Both the position numbers and the translations under genes were made by a program. A stretch of DNA of 64,000 nt. Origin: Thalassobius sp002708925. Lineage in GTDB: Bacteria > Pseudomonadota > Alphaproteobacteria > Rhodobacterales > Rhodobacteraceae. Shown piece by piece: positions 26,622 to 35,464 of the stretch; the stretch's first letter is position 1, and the number at the start of each line of letters is the position of its first letter. The notes beneath the pieces were generated by a model. That model saw only the letters and a program-made list of their open reading frames with translations. It ran no database searches and was not told the DNA's origin. The stretch covers positions 307,657-371,656 of the forward strand of contig NZ_JBNAGJ010000004.1 in the NCBI RefSeq assembly GCF_049803795.1, given 5' to 3'.

Positions 26622-26643
26622 TCCAGGCGAAATCGCGATTGGA

Positions 26644-26668
26644 AACGGGCCCAAGCGGCCCGTTTTGT
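26644..26668 (+). terminator. Intrinsic terminator after DUF3775 gene
   Basis: AACGGGCC (26644-26651) pairs with GGCCCGTT (26657-26664) around CAAGC, followed by a TTTT-GT-C-GTTT tract. It closes the mutL-rmuC-DUF3775 transcription unit. Confidence 0.85.
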
Positions 26669-26849
26669 CGTTTCAAGGCGGAAAAGCCTGCTCACGCTTT
26701 TCGTGACATGACGTGAAATTACAGCCCTGCGGACAGGCCAACCGGGGTAAAACCTCAGGAAAAACGCGCATTGTGCGCTCACATTCTTGTGTCGTGCACA
26801 AATGCAGAGGTCGGCTGAATTTTCGCACGGTTTTCAGGGGGTTGGATTG

Positions 26850-26878
26850 CTTGAAGCTGCGGCTTTTCGGTCCCATTT
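26850..26878 (+). promoter_or_regulatory. Candidate heat-shock-type (sigma-32-like) promoter
   Basis: CTTGAA (26850-26855) and CCCATTT (26872-26878) are 16 bp apart, resembling the alphaproteobacterial RpoH pattern. The same CTTGAAGCnGCG string occurs ahead of clpB at 50011. The promoter would sit about 50 bp upstream of the small secreted protein gene. The rest of the gap 26669-26927 shows no gene or other clear signal. Confidence 0.35.
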
Positions 26879-26927
26879 CGGGTTCAGATCGACAACACGA
26901 TCACTCACAAACCGAAAGGAAATCGAA

Positions 26928-27236
26928 ATGAAATTCGCACTTATCTCTGCTGTCGCCGCTCTGGGTTTTGCTTCTGCCGCTGTTGCGGAACAGGGCTACG
27001 CCAATGACACGATCATGACCCGCAGCATCCCGGCCGAGTCCATCCTGCATCCGCGTGACGAAGCCATCGCCAAATCGGGTTATGTCAGCGTGACCTATGG
27101 CCAGAAACTGATGGCCGAGGCCGGTGACGTCCTGAACCCGCGCGAAGGTGCCATCGCCGAAAATGGTGCGGTGAACAGCTACGTCTTTGGCGGATCGTTT
27201 GCCGATACCGTCGAAGGCAACTTCTCGTATCGCTAA
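26928..27236 (+). CDS. Small secreted protein with internal repeat, unknown function
   Basis: A 102-residue protein with a clear Sec signal peptide (MKFALISAVAALGFASAAVA) and a mature part of about 82 residues. Residues 38-58 and 67-88 form a duplicated unit: LHPRDEAIAKSGYVSVTYG versus LNPREGAIAENGAVNSYVFG. I do not recognise the family. It stands alone between two terminators with a strong ribosome site (AAAGGAAA) and a promoter-like region, so it looks well expressed. Export to the periplasm is a fair inference; function is not known. Confidence 0.75.
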   Translation: MKFALISAVAALGFASAAVAEQGYANDTIMTRSIPAESILHPRDEAIAKSGYVSVTYGQKLMAEAGDVLNPREGAIAENGAVNSYVFGGSFADTVEGNFSYR

Positions 27237-27256
27237 GTCCACTCACGGACGGAATG

Positions 27257-27287
27257 CGCCCGCCAAATTGGCGGGCGTTTCTCTTTT
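27257..27287 (+). terminator. Intrinsic terminator after small secreted protein gene
   Basis: CGCCCGCC (27257-27264) pairs with GGCGGGCG (27270-27277) with loop AAATT, then TTTCTCTTTT. It separates this gene from the convergent saccharopine dehydrogenase pair. Confidence 0.9.
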
Positions 27288-27290
27288 GGG

Positions 27291-28427
27291 TCAGGCTTCG
27301 GTGACGATTTCCAGATGCTGGGCCAGTTTGCCGATTTCCTCCATCCAGGCATCCACCAGTTTCGGATCCGAGGGCGCAGCAGACACACCGGCGGGGATTG
27401 CCCGCGCCAGCACCGATTCAATCGCCAAAGACACCGGAACGGAAACAAGCCGCGCCATCGCCGTGCCGCGCGCATCGCCCCAGGCATCCATCACATAGGT
27501 TTTGTGCCAGACGGGCTGCCCGTCCTTTTCTGCCTTCAGGCTGACACACAGCACCACGCGGTCGGGCTCGTCCTGGTCATAGGCGTTTTCGGCCCAGAAC
27601 TGATCGGACATTTCCTTGAGCCGCGCCTCGCCCGCCGGGCCCTCTAATGTTTCAATCTCTTGGAAGACATTCGACCAGGCCTCGGCCCAGCCGTTCAGGC
27701 GCAGGGTGCCGCGCACGAATTCCTTCACCTGCCAATCGCTGTCGAATTTGTAATCCTGCATAAAGGGCAGCGAGTCGCGGTTTGGGTAGACCTCGAAGGT
27801 TTCGGGCTGGGGCAGGGGGGCGGTATAGCTGCTGATCGCATCCCAGGGCCGGTTCACCTGCAATTGGGCGAAATCCCGAATCGAACGGGACGGAGAGCGC
27901 AACGCCTTGAGCACACCAAGCGGAGACCAGCTGAATTTATAGCGGAACGGATTGGGGATTTTCGGCACCCCTCCGCAATACGAGAGGAACGACAGCGTGT
28001 TGCCCGCATCATAGGCCCCAGAGGCACGGTAATCGGCCACCAGCGCATGGGCCATCAGATGGTCAATGCCCGGATCCAGCCCGACCTCGTTCACGAAACG
28101 CAGGCCCTTTTCGCGCGCGGCCTGGTCCAGAGCGGCCATTTCCGGCGAAATATACGAGGAAGACACGAAATCCGCGCCGTGCTGCAAACACAGTTTGGCC
28201 AGCGGGACGTGCATATCGGCAGGCAGCATCGAGACAACGATGTCACCGGGGGCCAGCTGGGCCTCTAGCGCGTCAAGGGTAAAGGCGCGGATGTCCTGGG
28301 TCAGGTCTCCGACGGCCTCGGCCGCTTTTGCGGTGGTCCGGTTCCAGACGGTGACGGGGTGCCCCGCCATCAGCAGACGCCGCAGACCGGGAATGGCCGA
28401 CAGGCCGGTGCCACACCAATGGATCAT
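27291..28427 (-). CDS. Saccharopine dehydrogenase family protein (LYS9-like, glutamate-forming type)
   Basis: A 378-residue oxidoreductase of the saccharopine/carboxynorspermidine dehydrogenase superfamily. The N-terminal Rossmann region includes WCGTGLSAIPGLRRLLMAGH and DIVVSMLPADMHVPLAKLC; the family segment NEVGLDPGIDHLMAHALV follows. In the saccharopine route this enzyme would split saccharopine into glutamate and aminoadipate semialdehyde. It follows the LYS1-like gene with a 2-bp gap, so the two probably act in sequence on lysine. The direction of the pathway in this organism is inferred from known bacterial LKR/SDH pairs. Confidence 0.85.
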   Translation of the reverse strand: MIHWCGTGLSAIPGLRRLLMAGHPVTVWNRTTAKAAEAVGDLTQDIRAFTLDALEAQLAPGDIVVSMLPADMHVPLAKLCLQHGADFVSSSYISPEMAALDQAAREKGLRFVNEVGLDPGIDHLMAHALVADYRASGAYDAGNTLSFLSYCGGVPKIPNPFRYKFSWSPLGVLKALRSPSRSIRDFAQLQVNRPWDAISSYTAPLPQPETFEVYPNRDSLPFMQDYKFDSDWQVKEFVRGTLRLNGWAEAWSNVFQEIETLEGPAGEARLKEMSDQFWAENAYDQDEPDRVVLCVSLKAEKDGQPVWHKTYVMDAWGDARGTAMARLVSVPVSLAIESVLARAIPAGVSAAPSDPKLVDAWMEEIGKLAQHLEIVTEA

Positions 28428-28429
28428 GA

Positions 28430-29485
28430 TCAGACCTCCGATACGTGTTTGTTGAATTCAATCTCGGCGCGGCCCCAGACGCCCGACGTCAGATCCGTCA
28501 GCGTCCTGAGCGAGGGCAGCAGCTGTTCGGCGTAATCCTGCGAGCTTTCGACGGGCAGCATCGAGGGCAGGTTATCAATCGCCATCACATCCATCACCGG
28601 GTCGGTTGCCACGCGCAGGGCGGGGGCGTCCCAGGTGGTGGCCCGGTCATAGATCGGCACGGGGTTGTAATCGCTGTCGGGATCACAGGCCACATCGCCA
28701 ATGGCCGTCAGCGCGCGCGGCGCTGTCAGGGTCTCGGTGGGGACGAAAACAGGCGTGCCGGGGCGGGCAAAGATACAGTTCAGGAACAGGTTGTGCTGCA
28801 GGATTTCGGGGAAAGGCCCCCCGCTGGCGGTTTCCGCCATGTCCCACTTGGTGACGTCAACGCCCATCGCGGTACACAAATCCGCCGCGCCAGTGCCGAC
28901 ACGTCCAAGGGCACCAATCACCATGGCGGTGGGGCGCGGGACATTCAGCGCGTCCAGTTCAGACAGAAGTTCAGCGTTCAGAGCATCCTTGCTGGGGTAA
29001 ACACCGACGGGGCCGCAAATCTGCCCGCGTTGTTGCGCGGCCCAGGTTTTCAGCGTGACAGCCGCCCCTGCATAGCCCGCCCAATAGCCAAAGGCGGCGA
29101 CGCGGCGGCCGGTTTCATCCACCAGATATTCCAGATCGAATAGCGTCCCGCCCCCGGCCTTGAACCGCGCAAGCAGCGCCTTGCCGGAATGCTGGCCCTT
29201 ATAGGCGTGGCCGAACATGATGTGTTTATGGGGCAGCGGAGTGCCGTCCTCGGGCAGCTCCTTCAGGCCGAAGATGATCGCATCCAAAGGCGCTTGCGGC
29301 CAGCTGTTTTCCGCGGCGATTTCGGCGCCCGCGTCGATGTAACCTTGTAGGGGAATGGCGCGGGTGCTGCTGCGTTCGACCGTGACGCGAATACCGGCGG
29401 CGATCAGTTCGGCCGTGCCTTCGGGGGTCAGGCCGACCCGGTCCTCGTTGGGGCGTTGTTCGGCGCGTACCCAGAGATGCGTCAT
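28430..29485 (-). CDS. Saccharopine dehydrogenase (LYS1-like, lysine-forming type / lysine-ketoglutarate reductase)
   Basis: A 351-residue NAD(P)-dependent enzyme of the alanine dehydrogenase/LYS1 fold. The N-terminus WVRAEQRPNEDRVGLTPEG is characteristic, followed by HIMFGHAYKGQ, the Rossmann loop AMVIGALGRVGTGAADLC and the late DNLPSMLPVESSQDYAEQL. It would interconvert saccharopine with lysine and 2-oxoglutarate. ATG 29485 matches the family N-terminus; the frame is open to 29563 without family-like sequence. It leads a two-gene operon with the LYS9-like enzyme. Confidence 0.88.
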   Translation of the reverse strand: MTHLWVRAEQRPNEDRVGLTPEGTAELIAAGIRVTVERSSTRAIPLQGYIDAGAEIAAENSWPQAPLDAIIFGLKELPEDGTPLPHKHIMFGHAYKGQHSGKALLARFKAGGGTLFDLEYLVDETGRRVAAFGYWAGYAGAAVTLKTWAAQQRGQICGPVGVYPSKDALNAELLSELDALNVPRPTAMVIGALGRVGTGAADLCTAMGVDVTKWDMAETASGGPFPEILQHNLFLNCIFARPGTPVFVPTETLTAPRALTAIGDVACDPDSDYNPVPIYDRATTWDAPALRVATDPVMDVMAIDNLPSMLPVESSQDYAEQLLPSLRTLTDLTSGVWGRAEIEFNKHVSEV

Positions 29486-29507
29486 CGGTTGGTCCTTTGC
29501 GAGTTGG

Positions 29508-30167
29508 TTACAGGTGTGTCTGGGCGAATTGCCGGTCTGGCCGGTCCAGATGCGGGGTGGCATTGAACTGAGTCATCGACAGTCGATCGCCAATCGGGTG
29601 TAGACGATGCACTGAGGTATTCATGATCGCAATGCAAGTCCGTGAAAATGCGGTGATGTCCAGCCCCATTGCCTGCCGAAACGCCATACCGATCAGCCCG
29701 CCCGACGTCACCACAAGAGCGGGGCCGCGCCCGGCGGCAATGTCGATCAGCGCCTCGTTTACGCGGGTTTCGAATTGCTGAAAGGTTTCTGGGGGTGTTT
29801 CAATCTCGCCTGCCTGCCATTTGGACAGCAACATCGGCATATAGGTGACGAATTGCTCGCGGGATTGGGGCATGGCAATGCCCTGCTGATCGCGTAGCAG
29901 ATTGGCCAGGGTGAAGAACTCCATCTCGTTCAGCCGGGCGTCCTGCTGAATGTCGGCGCGGGCCTGGGCGCGCATTTGCGTTGCGGTTTGCCGGTGACGG
30001 CGCAATGTGCCGCAATAGACGCGCTCGAAATGTTCGTGTGTGTCGTCCAGATGATCGCCCAGCCAGGCCGCTTGCTGCCGCCCCAGATCGCTGAGGTTGT
30101 CATAACTGTCTTCATCCTGAGCGGCCGTGTTGGCCTGACCATGGCGGACAAGAGTAATGGTGGACAT
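29508..30167 (-). CDS. Histidine phosphatase family protein
   Basis: A 219-residue member of the phosphoglycerate-mutase-like histidine phosphatases. The phospho-accepting histidine is in LVRHGQANT, with further family residues in LSDLGRQQAAWLGD and YCGTLRRHRQTA, and the second His region VVTSGGLIGMAFRQ (His replaced by Gly/Leu here, so the distal site is atypical). Substrate unknown. ATG 30167 has GGAG 5 bp upstream. A 7-bp inverted repeat, TTGCCTA/TAGGCAA at 30187-30206, lies just ahead of the start and may form a leader hairpin. Confidence 0.82.
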   Translation of the reverse strand: MSTITLVRHGQANTAAQDEDSYDNLSDLGRQQAAWLGDHLDDTHEHFERVYCGTLRRHRQTATQMRAQARADIQQDARLNEMEFFTLANLLRDQQGIAMPQSREQFVTYMPMLLSKWQAGEIETPPETFQQFETRVNEALIDIAAGRGPALVVTSGGLIGMAFRQAMGLDITAFSRTCIAIMNTSVHRLHPIGDRLSMTQFNATPHLDRPDRQFAQTHL

Positions 30168-30323
30168 GGGAACTCCGGTTGGCTGCTTGCCTACAGGGGT
30201 AGGCAAAGCCTTGGGCGGGTGCAACCGGAATGCAGCGCGCCTTCCTCTCGGCGTGCGGAAAGAACGCGGGGGGCCCATTTTCGCAAATACATCTGGAATT
30301 GTGCCCCGGTTTTCGCTGTGTCT

Positions 30324-30557
30324 TCAGGCGGCGCGTGAATAGCCCCGTTTCAGCGTTGCATTGCGCACACGGTCCGCGGCCTCCGAGGCCAGGCGCAGGC
30401 TGCCGTAAATATCGATGCGCGATGCACCGCGCCCGCCGGCCAATCCCCATTCCCGCAAAACCGAGATTTCCTCGAACAGGTTATAGCTTAGCTCGACGCG
30501 ATAATAGCGGCGGCGGCCGGATTTGGGGCAGGGGCGGTACATAAGGCAGCTGAGCAT
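30324..30557 (-). CDS. Stand-alone WGR domain protein
   Basis: A 77-residue protein that consists almost only of a WGR domain, the nucleic-acid-binding module known from PARPs and bacterial relatives. The domain shows YYRVELSYNLFEEISVLREWG, GGRGASRID and a C-terminal helix with AADRVRNATLKRGY. The name-giving W-G-R triplet reads W-G-L here. No catalytic domain is attached. It sits alone between the histidine phosphatase and a two-component system on the same strand. DNA binding is plausible but unproven. Confidence 0.7.
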   Translation of the reverse strand: MLSCLMYRPCPKSGRRRYYRVELSYNLFEEISVLREWGLAGGRGASRIDIYGSLRLASEAADRVRNATLKRGYSRAA

Positions 30558-30620
30558 GACAGAATCGTACCCTGCCAGCCGAATCAGCGCAAGAGCCTGA
30601 TCCAGCTGGTGAATCTCAGG

Positions 30621-31325
30621 TCAATTCCAATGTACATCGCCCAGGAAAATATAGCCTGCGCCGTAGATTGTCTTGATCAGGCGCGGGTTTTTTGGGTCTT
30701 CCTTCAGCTTGGTCCGCAGGCGCGAGATGCGCACATCCATTGCGCGATCAAAGCTTTCACCCGCAGCGCCGCCCAGCGTTTCCTGCATCAACGCACGCGA
30801 GATCAGACGTTTGGGGCGCTCAAGGAACAGGCGCAAAACCTCGCCCTCGGCGTGGGAAAACGGGGTTTCGGCCCCGCTGTCATCAACCAGCATGTAGCTG
30901 TCGAAATGGGCCGTCCAGCCGTTGAACATCGCTGAGTTGCCGGTCTGAGTTGTGGGTTTTTCGCGGCGCAGGCGGGCACGGATTCGGGCGACCACCTCGG
31001 ATGGATCGAAGGGTTTGATGATATAGTCATCGGCCCCCAGTTCCAGTCCGGTTACACGGTCCTGCACCTGCGCCCGCCCCGAGATGATGATCACCGTCGC
31101 CCCCTGTTCCAGCGCCAGCCGATGCACCAGCGACAGCCCGTCGCGGTCAGGCAGGGACAGATCCACCAGGCAGACATCGGGGGCGGCGGATTTCAGCGCT
31201 GCCTCGAATTCGGTGGCACGGCCAAAGCTGAGCGTACGAAACCCCGCCTCTTGCAGCGCGTCAGCCAGCATGGTGCGGATCGCGGGTTCATCGTCCAGAA
31301 TGGTGACAAGCGGTGCCAGAGTCAT
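30621..31325 (-). CDS. OmpR-type response regulator
   Basis: A 234-residue regulator: receiver domain (about 1-120) with the acidic pair DDEP, phospho-acceptor D55 in LVDLSLPD, and the Lys of IIKPFDP; then a winged-helix DNA-binding domain (about 130-234) with RISRLRTKLKEDPKNPRLIKT and GAGYIF. Its start overlaps the stop of the hybrid kinase by 4 bp, so kinase and regulator form one translation-coupled pair. Target genes are unknown; none is obvious next to it. Confidence 0.93.
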   Translation of the reverse strand: MTLAPLVTILDDEPAIRTMLADALQEAGFRTLSFGRATEFEAALKSAAPDVCLVDLSLPDRDGLSLVHRLALEQGATVIIISGRAQVQDRVTGLELGADDYIIKPFDPSEVVARIRARLRREKPTTQTGNSAMFNGWTAHFDSYMLVDDSGAETPFSHAEGEVLRLFLERPKRLISRALMQETLGGAAGESFDRAMDVRISRLRTKLKEDPKNPRLIKTIYGAGYIFLGDVHWN

Positions 31326-33238
31326 TGCGGTGCCATCGTGGTTGCGAAAAGGGTGGTCAGTTGCGCGGTCGAAAACGGTTTGCGCAGGACGGAGGTCAGT
31401 TCAGAGCCGGCCTGATACAGCGCATCCTCGGGCGCAAGCGATGTCATGAGGTAGCAGGGCGGGTGCGGATTGGGAAGGGCGCGCAGCAGATCGACGCCGG
31501 TCATCTCTCCGGCCAGGGTGATGTCCGACAGGATGCGGGTGATCTCGGGCAGTTCGGAATTCAGCAACAGGGCCTCCTCGGCGCTGGCGGCCTCAATCAC
31601 GGTATGGCCCATGTCGGTCAGCATTTCGCGAATCCCGGTGCGCAGTTCGGGGCTGTCTTCGACCAGCAGGATCAGGCCGGGGGGAATTTCCGGGGCGACC
31701 AGACGCAGGGGCAGGCGCAGCACAACCTGACCGCCGCCGTCCTCGGTGTTGTTCAGGCGGACGCGGCCGCCAGCCAGTTTGGTCATGTCATAGACCATGG
31801 CCAGCCCGAGCCCCGAGCCTTCATCGCCTTTGGTGGTGAAAAACGGTTCCAGCGCGCGCGCCATCGCCGTTTCCGAAAATCCGGGGCCGGTGTCCGTTAC
31901 CATGAATTCGATCCACAGGCCCTGCACGGGGGCAACGGTCAGCGTGATCCGCCCCGCGCCGCGACAGGCATCGCGCGCGTTCAGGATCAGGTTCAGCAGC
32001 GAATCCTGAAGCATCCCGGTGTCCAGCATCAGCATGTCATCGCGCACCAGATTATTCACATGCAGCCGCATCGTTTCGGGCAGAGCAGGCAGGGCCAGGG
32101 TTTTCAGATCCTTCAGAAGCGAGCTGAGGCTGGCCTTCTGCGGGTTCCAATCGCGCGCGCCGGTGATGTCGGCCAAACGGTTCAGCAGGGTGCCTCCGCG
32201 CTGGGCGGCGGACAGGGTTGCGGTTACCAACTCGTGCGCGGGGCTGGGCAGGTCCATTTTTTGCAGACGGGATTGGCTGCCCAGCATGATCGTCAGCAGG
32301 TTGGAAAAATCATGCGCCATGCCGCTGGTCAGCTGCGCGGCCATTTCCCGCCGCCGGGTCTGCTGAAGCGCCGAGCGCACCTGGGTTTCCTGCGTGATGT
32401 CCACCGACATGATATAGACGCCGGTGACGTTTCCGCGGGTGTCCAGATCGGGCGTGAATGAGGTGCGGATCCGGCGCGAGCTGTCCTCGTCAGTGAATTC
32501 GAAGGCCGAGGCCTGCCCGGCGAAAGCCTCGTCCAGATGGGGCCTGATCGCGGTATAGGCGGCCTCGCCCAGGGCATCGCCGATATAAAGCCCGACAATC
32601 TCGGTGGGGCGGCCCGGCATCACCGAATTCAGCCGCCGATTCGAGAACGTATAGCGCCGGTCCAGCCCCACATGCGCGATATGGGCGGGCATCATTTCGG
32701 TTGTCAGGCGCGTGCGGGCCTCGGCCTCGGTGACATAGCGTTTGGTTTCTTCCAGCGCGGCGATGGTGGATTGCAGCTTGCGGTTCGCGGTGGCCAGCTC
32801 CTCGGCATAGGCCAGCACCTTGTCGGTCAGCTCTTCTGAGCGCGCGCGCAGCAATTCCTCTTGCTGCTTGGTGCGGGTGATGTCGGTATAAACGGCCACC
32901 CAGCCCCCCTGTGGCAAGGGGTTGCCCTCGATCGAGATCCGTTTGCCGTTCGGGCGGATGCGTTCAATGTAATGCGGAGCAAAGGCCCGCGCCTGCTCGA
33001 CCCGGTGCGAAACGACCTGTTCGGGGTCTTCGACATCGCCATATTCCCCCCGCTGGGTCAGAAAACGAATGGTTTGCGCGAAGCTGGCGCCGGGGGTGAT
33101 CAGCTCGGCTGGCAGGTCGAACATTTCCTGAAACCTGCGATTGCAGACGACAAGATTCAAATCGCTGTCATAGATCGACAAGGCCTGCTGAATCAGATTC
33201 AGCCCCGCCATTGTCAGCGCGTCCATATATCGGTGCAA
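31322..33238 (-). CDS. PAS-domain hybrid sensor histidine kinase
   Basis: A 638-residue cytoplasmic kinase with no transmembrane segment. Order: PAS domain (about 10-110), coiled coil (about 115-175), second PAS (about 180-300), HisKA with phospho-acceptor H309 in GMAHDFSNLL, HATPase (DNSLLN-type N box as DSLLNLILNARDA, and GSGLGLAMV), and a C-terminal receiver (about 518-635) with VEDS, ILSD and LRKPFS. The start is TTG 33238, supported by GGAGG 7 bp upstream; ATG 33226 is too far from it. A soluble signal, such as redox or a metabolite, is likely. It pairs with the response regulator downstream. Confidence 0.9.
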   Translation of the reverse strand: MHRYMDALTMAGLNLIQQALSIYDSDLNLVVCNRRFQEMFDLPAELITPGASFAQTIRFLTQRGEYGDVEDPEQVVSHRVEQARAFAPHYIERIRPNGKRISIEGNPLPQGGWVAVYTDITRTKQQEELLRARSEELTDKVLAYAEELATANRKLQSTIAALEETKRYVTEAEARTRLTTEMMPAHIAHVGLDRRYTFSNRRLNSVMPGRPTEIVGLYIGDALGEAAYTAIRPHLDEAFAGQASAFEFTDEDSSRRIRTSFTPDLDTRGNVTGVYIMSVDITQETQVRSALQQTRRREMAAQLTSGMAHDFSNLLTIMLGSQSRLQKMDLPSPAHELVTATLSAAQRGGTLLNRLADITGARDWNPQKASLSSLLKDLKTLALPALPETMRLHVNNLVRDDMLMLDTGMLQDSLLNLILNARDACRGAGRITLTVAPVQGLWIEFMVTDTGPGFSETAMARALEPFFTTKGDEGSGLGLAMVYDMTKLAGGRVRLNNTEDGGGQVVLRLPLRLVAPEIPPGLILLVEDSPELRTGIREMLTDMGHTVIEAASAEEALLLNSELPEITRILSDITLAGEMTGVDLLRALPNPHPPCYLMTSLAPEDALYQAGSELTSVLRKPFSTAQLTTLFATTMAPQ

Positions 33239-33490
33239 AGGCCTGCCTCCCAGTATGACCTCTTATATTTCAATTGATTAGCACCTTTTGGACGTGCAGG
33301 GAAAGCCTTTGTCCTGTAGGATTCAACGTGGAAAACGCGAAGATGTCGGCCCTGTTACAATTCGTAGGATTTTCGAAATGTTCAGGAAAAAGTTGACGGT
33401 TCAAGATAACTGCGCACCCTAGCAAACGGGAGAATCGTCGTTTGCTGACGGTCGCAGGCCACAAATAACGGCCATTTGGGAGGAACAGAA

Positions 33491-35464
33491 TTGGCACAGT
33501 CGTCACAGGCGGCCGGTGGACTGGCGTCCATACCGGCGCTTTTGCAGCGTAACGCCACCGAGTTCGGGGATCGCCCCGCTTATCGGGAAAAAGAGTTCGG
33601 CATCTGGCAGAGCTGGACGTGGAGCCAGGCCAAGCGCGAGATCAACAATCTTGCTCGCGGGCTGATCAACATGGGCGTGAACGAGGGCGATTTCATCGCT
33701 ATCATCGGTCGCAATCGCCCGCATTTCTATTGGTCTATGGTCGCAGCCCAGTCTGTGGGCGCGATTCCGGTGCCCCTGTATCAGGACAGCGCCGCCGAAG
33801 AGATGGCCTATGTGCTGGATCACTGCGGCGCGCGTTTCGTCATCGCCGAGGATCAGGAACAGGTCGATAAGGTGATCGAGGTGCAGGACCGTCTGCATCA
33901 GTTCGAGCACATGATCTACGTCGATCCGCGCGGGATGCGCAAATACGACCACAGCCAGCTGCATGAATTCAGCCACGTTCAGGAACAGGGGTTTGCCGCG
34001 CGCGATGAACTGACGCCCGAACTGGACCGCCGCAAGGCCAAGCTGGATTACGACAGCCAGTGCGTGATGCTCTATACTTCGGGCACCACGGGCAAACCCA
34101 AAGGCGTGGTTCTGTCGAACCGCAACGTGATCGAAAGCGCGAAAAATTCGTCTGAATTCGATCACCTGCGCCCGGACGAGGAAATCCTGGCCTATCTGCC
34201 GATGGCCTGGGTTGGGGATTTCATCTTCTCGATCGGGCAGGCCTATTGGTGCGGGTTCTGCGTGAACTGCCCCGAAAGCGCCGAGACCATGGCCTCGGAT
34301 CTGCGCGAGATCGGGCCGACCTACTATTTCGCCCCGCCGCGCGTTTTCGAAACCCAGCTGACCAACGTGATGATCCGGATGGAGGACGCGGGCAAGCTGA
34401 AGCAGCGCATGTTCCACCACTATATGGCCCACGCGAAAAAGGTGGGCCCGGCCATTCTGGATGGTAAGCCCGTCGGCTTTCTGGACCGGGTGAAATACGC
34501 GCTTGGGAATCTGTTTGTCTTTGGGCCGCTGAAAAACACCCTGGGTCTAAGCCGCGTGCGCGTTGGCTATACCGCGGGTGAGGCAATCGGGCCCGAGATT
34601 TTCGAATTCTACCGCTCGTTGGGGATCAATCTCAAACAGCTCTATGGTCAGACCGAGGCGACGGTGTTCATCACCGTGCAGCCCGATGGCGAGGTGCGCA
34701 ACGATACGGTCGGCGTGCCCGCGCCGGGTGTGGAACTGCGCATCGACGACAATGGCGAGGTGTTCTACCGCAGCCCCGGTGTTTTCGAATCCTACTATAA
34801 AAACCCCGAAAGCACGGCCTCGACCAAGGATGCCGAGGGCTGGGTTGCCACCGGGGACGCGGGTTTTATCGAGACGGATTCGGGCCATCTGCGGATCATC
34901 GACCGCGCCAAGGACGTTGGCAAAATGGCCGATGGCAGCATGTTCGCGCCCAAATACGTTGAGAATAAGCTCAAGTTCTTCCCCAACGTGCTGGAGGCCG
35001 TCCTGTTCGGCAATGGCCGCGATAAATGTATGGCCTTCATCAACATCGACATGAGCGCCGTCGGCAACTGGGCTGAACGCAATAACATCGCCTACTCCAG
35101 CTATCAGGAACTGGCGGGCCATCCCAAGGTGCTGCAAGCCATCAAAGATCACGTCGAAGAGGTGAACCGCTCGGTTGCCGAGGACACGATGCTGTCGGGC
35201 TGTCAGATCCACCGTTTCCTGGTTTTGCACAAGGAACTGGACGCGGATGACGGCGAAATGACCCGTACCCGCAAGGTGCGCCGCCGCATCGTCGAAGAGA
35301 AATTCGATGATCTGATCGGGGCTTTGTATGACGGTAAGGACGAAATCTACACCACCACCGAAGTGACCTACGAGGACGGCCGCAAGGGCTCGATCAGTGC
35401 GACGCTGCAATTGATCGACGCCGCTGTGGTGCCGGTGAAAACACAAAAGGTGGCCGCAGAATGA
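33491..35464 (+). CDS. Long-chain-type acyl-CoA ligase (AMP-binding)
   Basis: A 657-residue ATP-dependent ligase that activates a carboxylic acid to its CoA thioester. The AMP-binding P-loop is YTSGTTGKPKGVV, with YGQTEATVF and TGDAGFIETDSGHLRIIDRAKD as later core motifs. The length and KPVGFLDRVKYALG linker resemble bacterial FadD/FAA-type long-chain ligases. The start is TTG 33491 with GGAGGA 6 bp ahead. It is the first gene of an operon with a full Liv-type importer, overlapping the next ATPase gene by 4 bp, so it probably activates what the importer brings in. The 252-bp gap upstream shows no gene. Confidence 0.9.
   Translation: MAQSSQAAGGLASIPALLQRNATEFGDRPAYREKEFGIWQSWTWSQAKREINNLARGLINMGVNEGDFIAIIGRNRPHFYWSMVAAQSVGAIPVPLYQDSAAEEMAYVLDHCGARFVIAEDQEQVDKVIEVQDRLHQFEHMIYVDPRGMRKYDHSQLHEFSHVQEQGFAARDELTPELDRRKAKLDYDSQCVMLYTSGTTGKPKGVVLSNRNVIESAKNSSEFDHLRPDEEILAYLPMAWVGDFIFSIGQAYWCGFCVNCPESAETMASDLREIGPTYYFAPPRVFETQLTNVMIRMEDAGKLKQRMFHHYMAHAKKVGPAILDGKPVGFLDRVKYALGNLFVFGPLKNTLGLSRVRVGYTAGEAIGPEIFEFYRSLGINLKQLYGQTEATVFITVQPDGEVRNDTVGVPAPGVELRIDDNGEVFYRSPGVFESYYKNPESTASTKDAEGWVATGDAGFIETDSGHLRIIDRAKDVGKMADGSMFAPKYVENKLKFFPNVLEAVLFGNGRDKCMAFINIDMSAVGNWAERNNIAYSSYQELAGHPKVLQAIKDHVEEVNRSVAEDTMLSGCQIHRFLVLHKELDADDGEMTRTRKVRRRIVEEKFDDLIGALYDGKDEIYTTTEVTYEDGRKGSISATLQLIDAAVVPVKTQKVAAE

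Noticed and set aside
33375..33410. FNR-type box TTGACGGTTCAA in the kinase-ligase gap
   Set aside because: The half-sites are only 4 bp apart rather than 6 (TTGA-N4-TCAA), which does not match Crp/Fnr sites.
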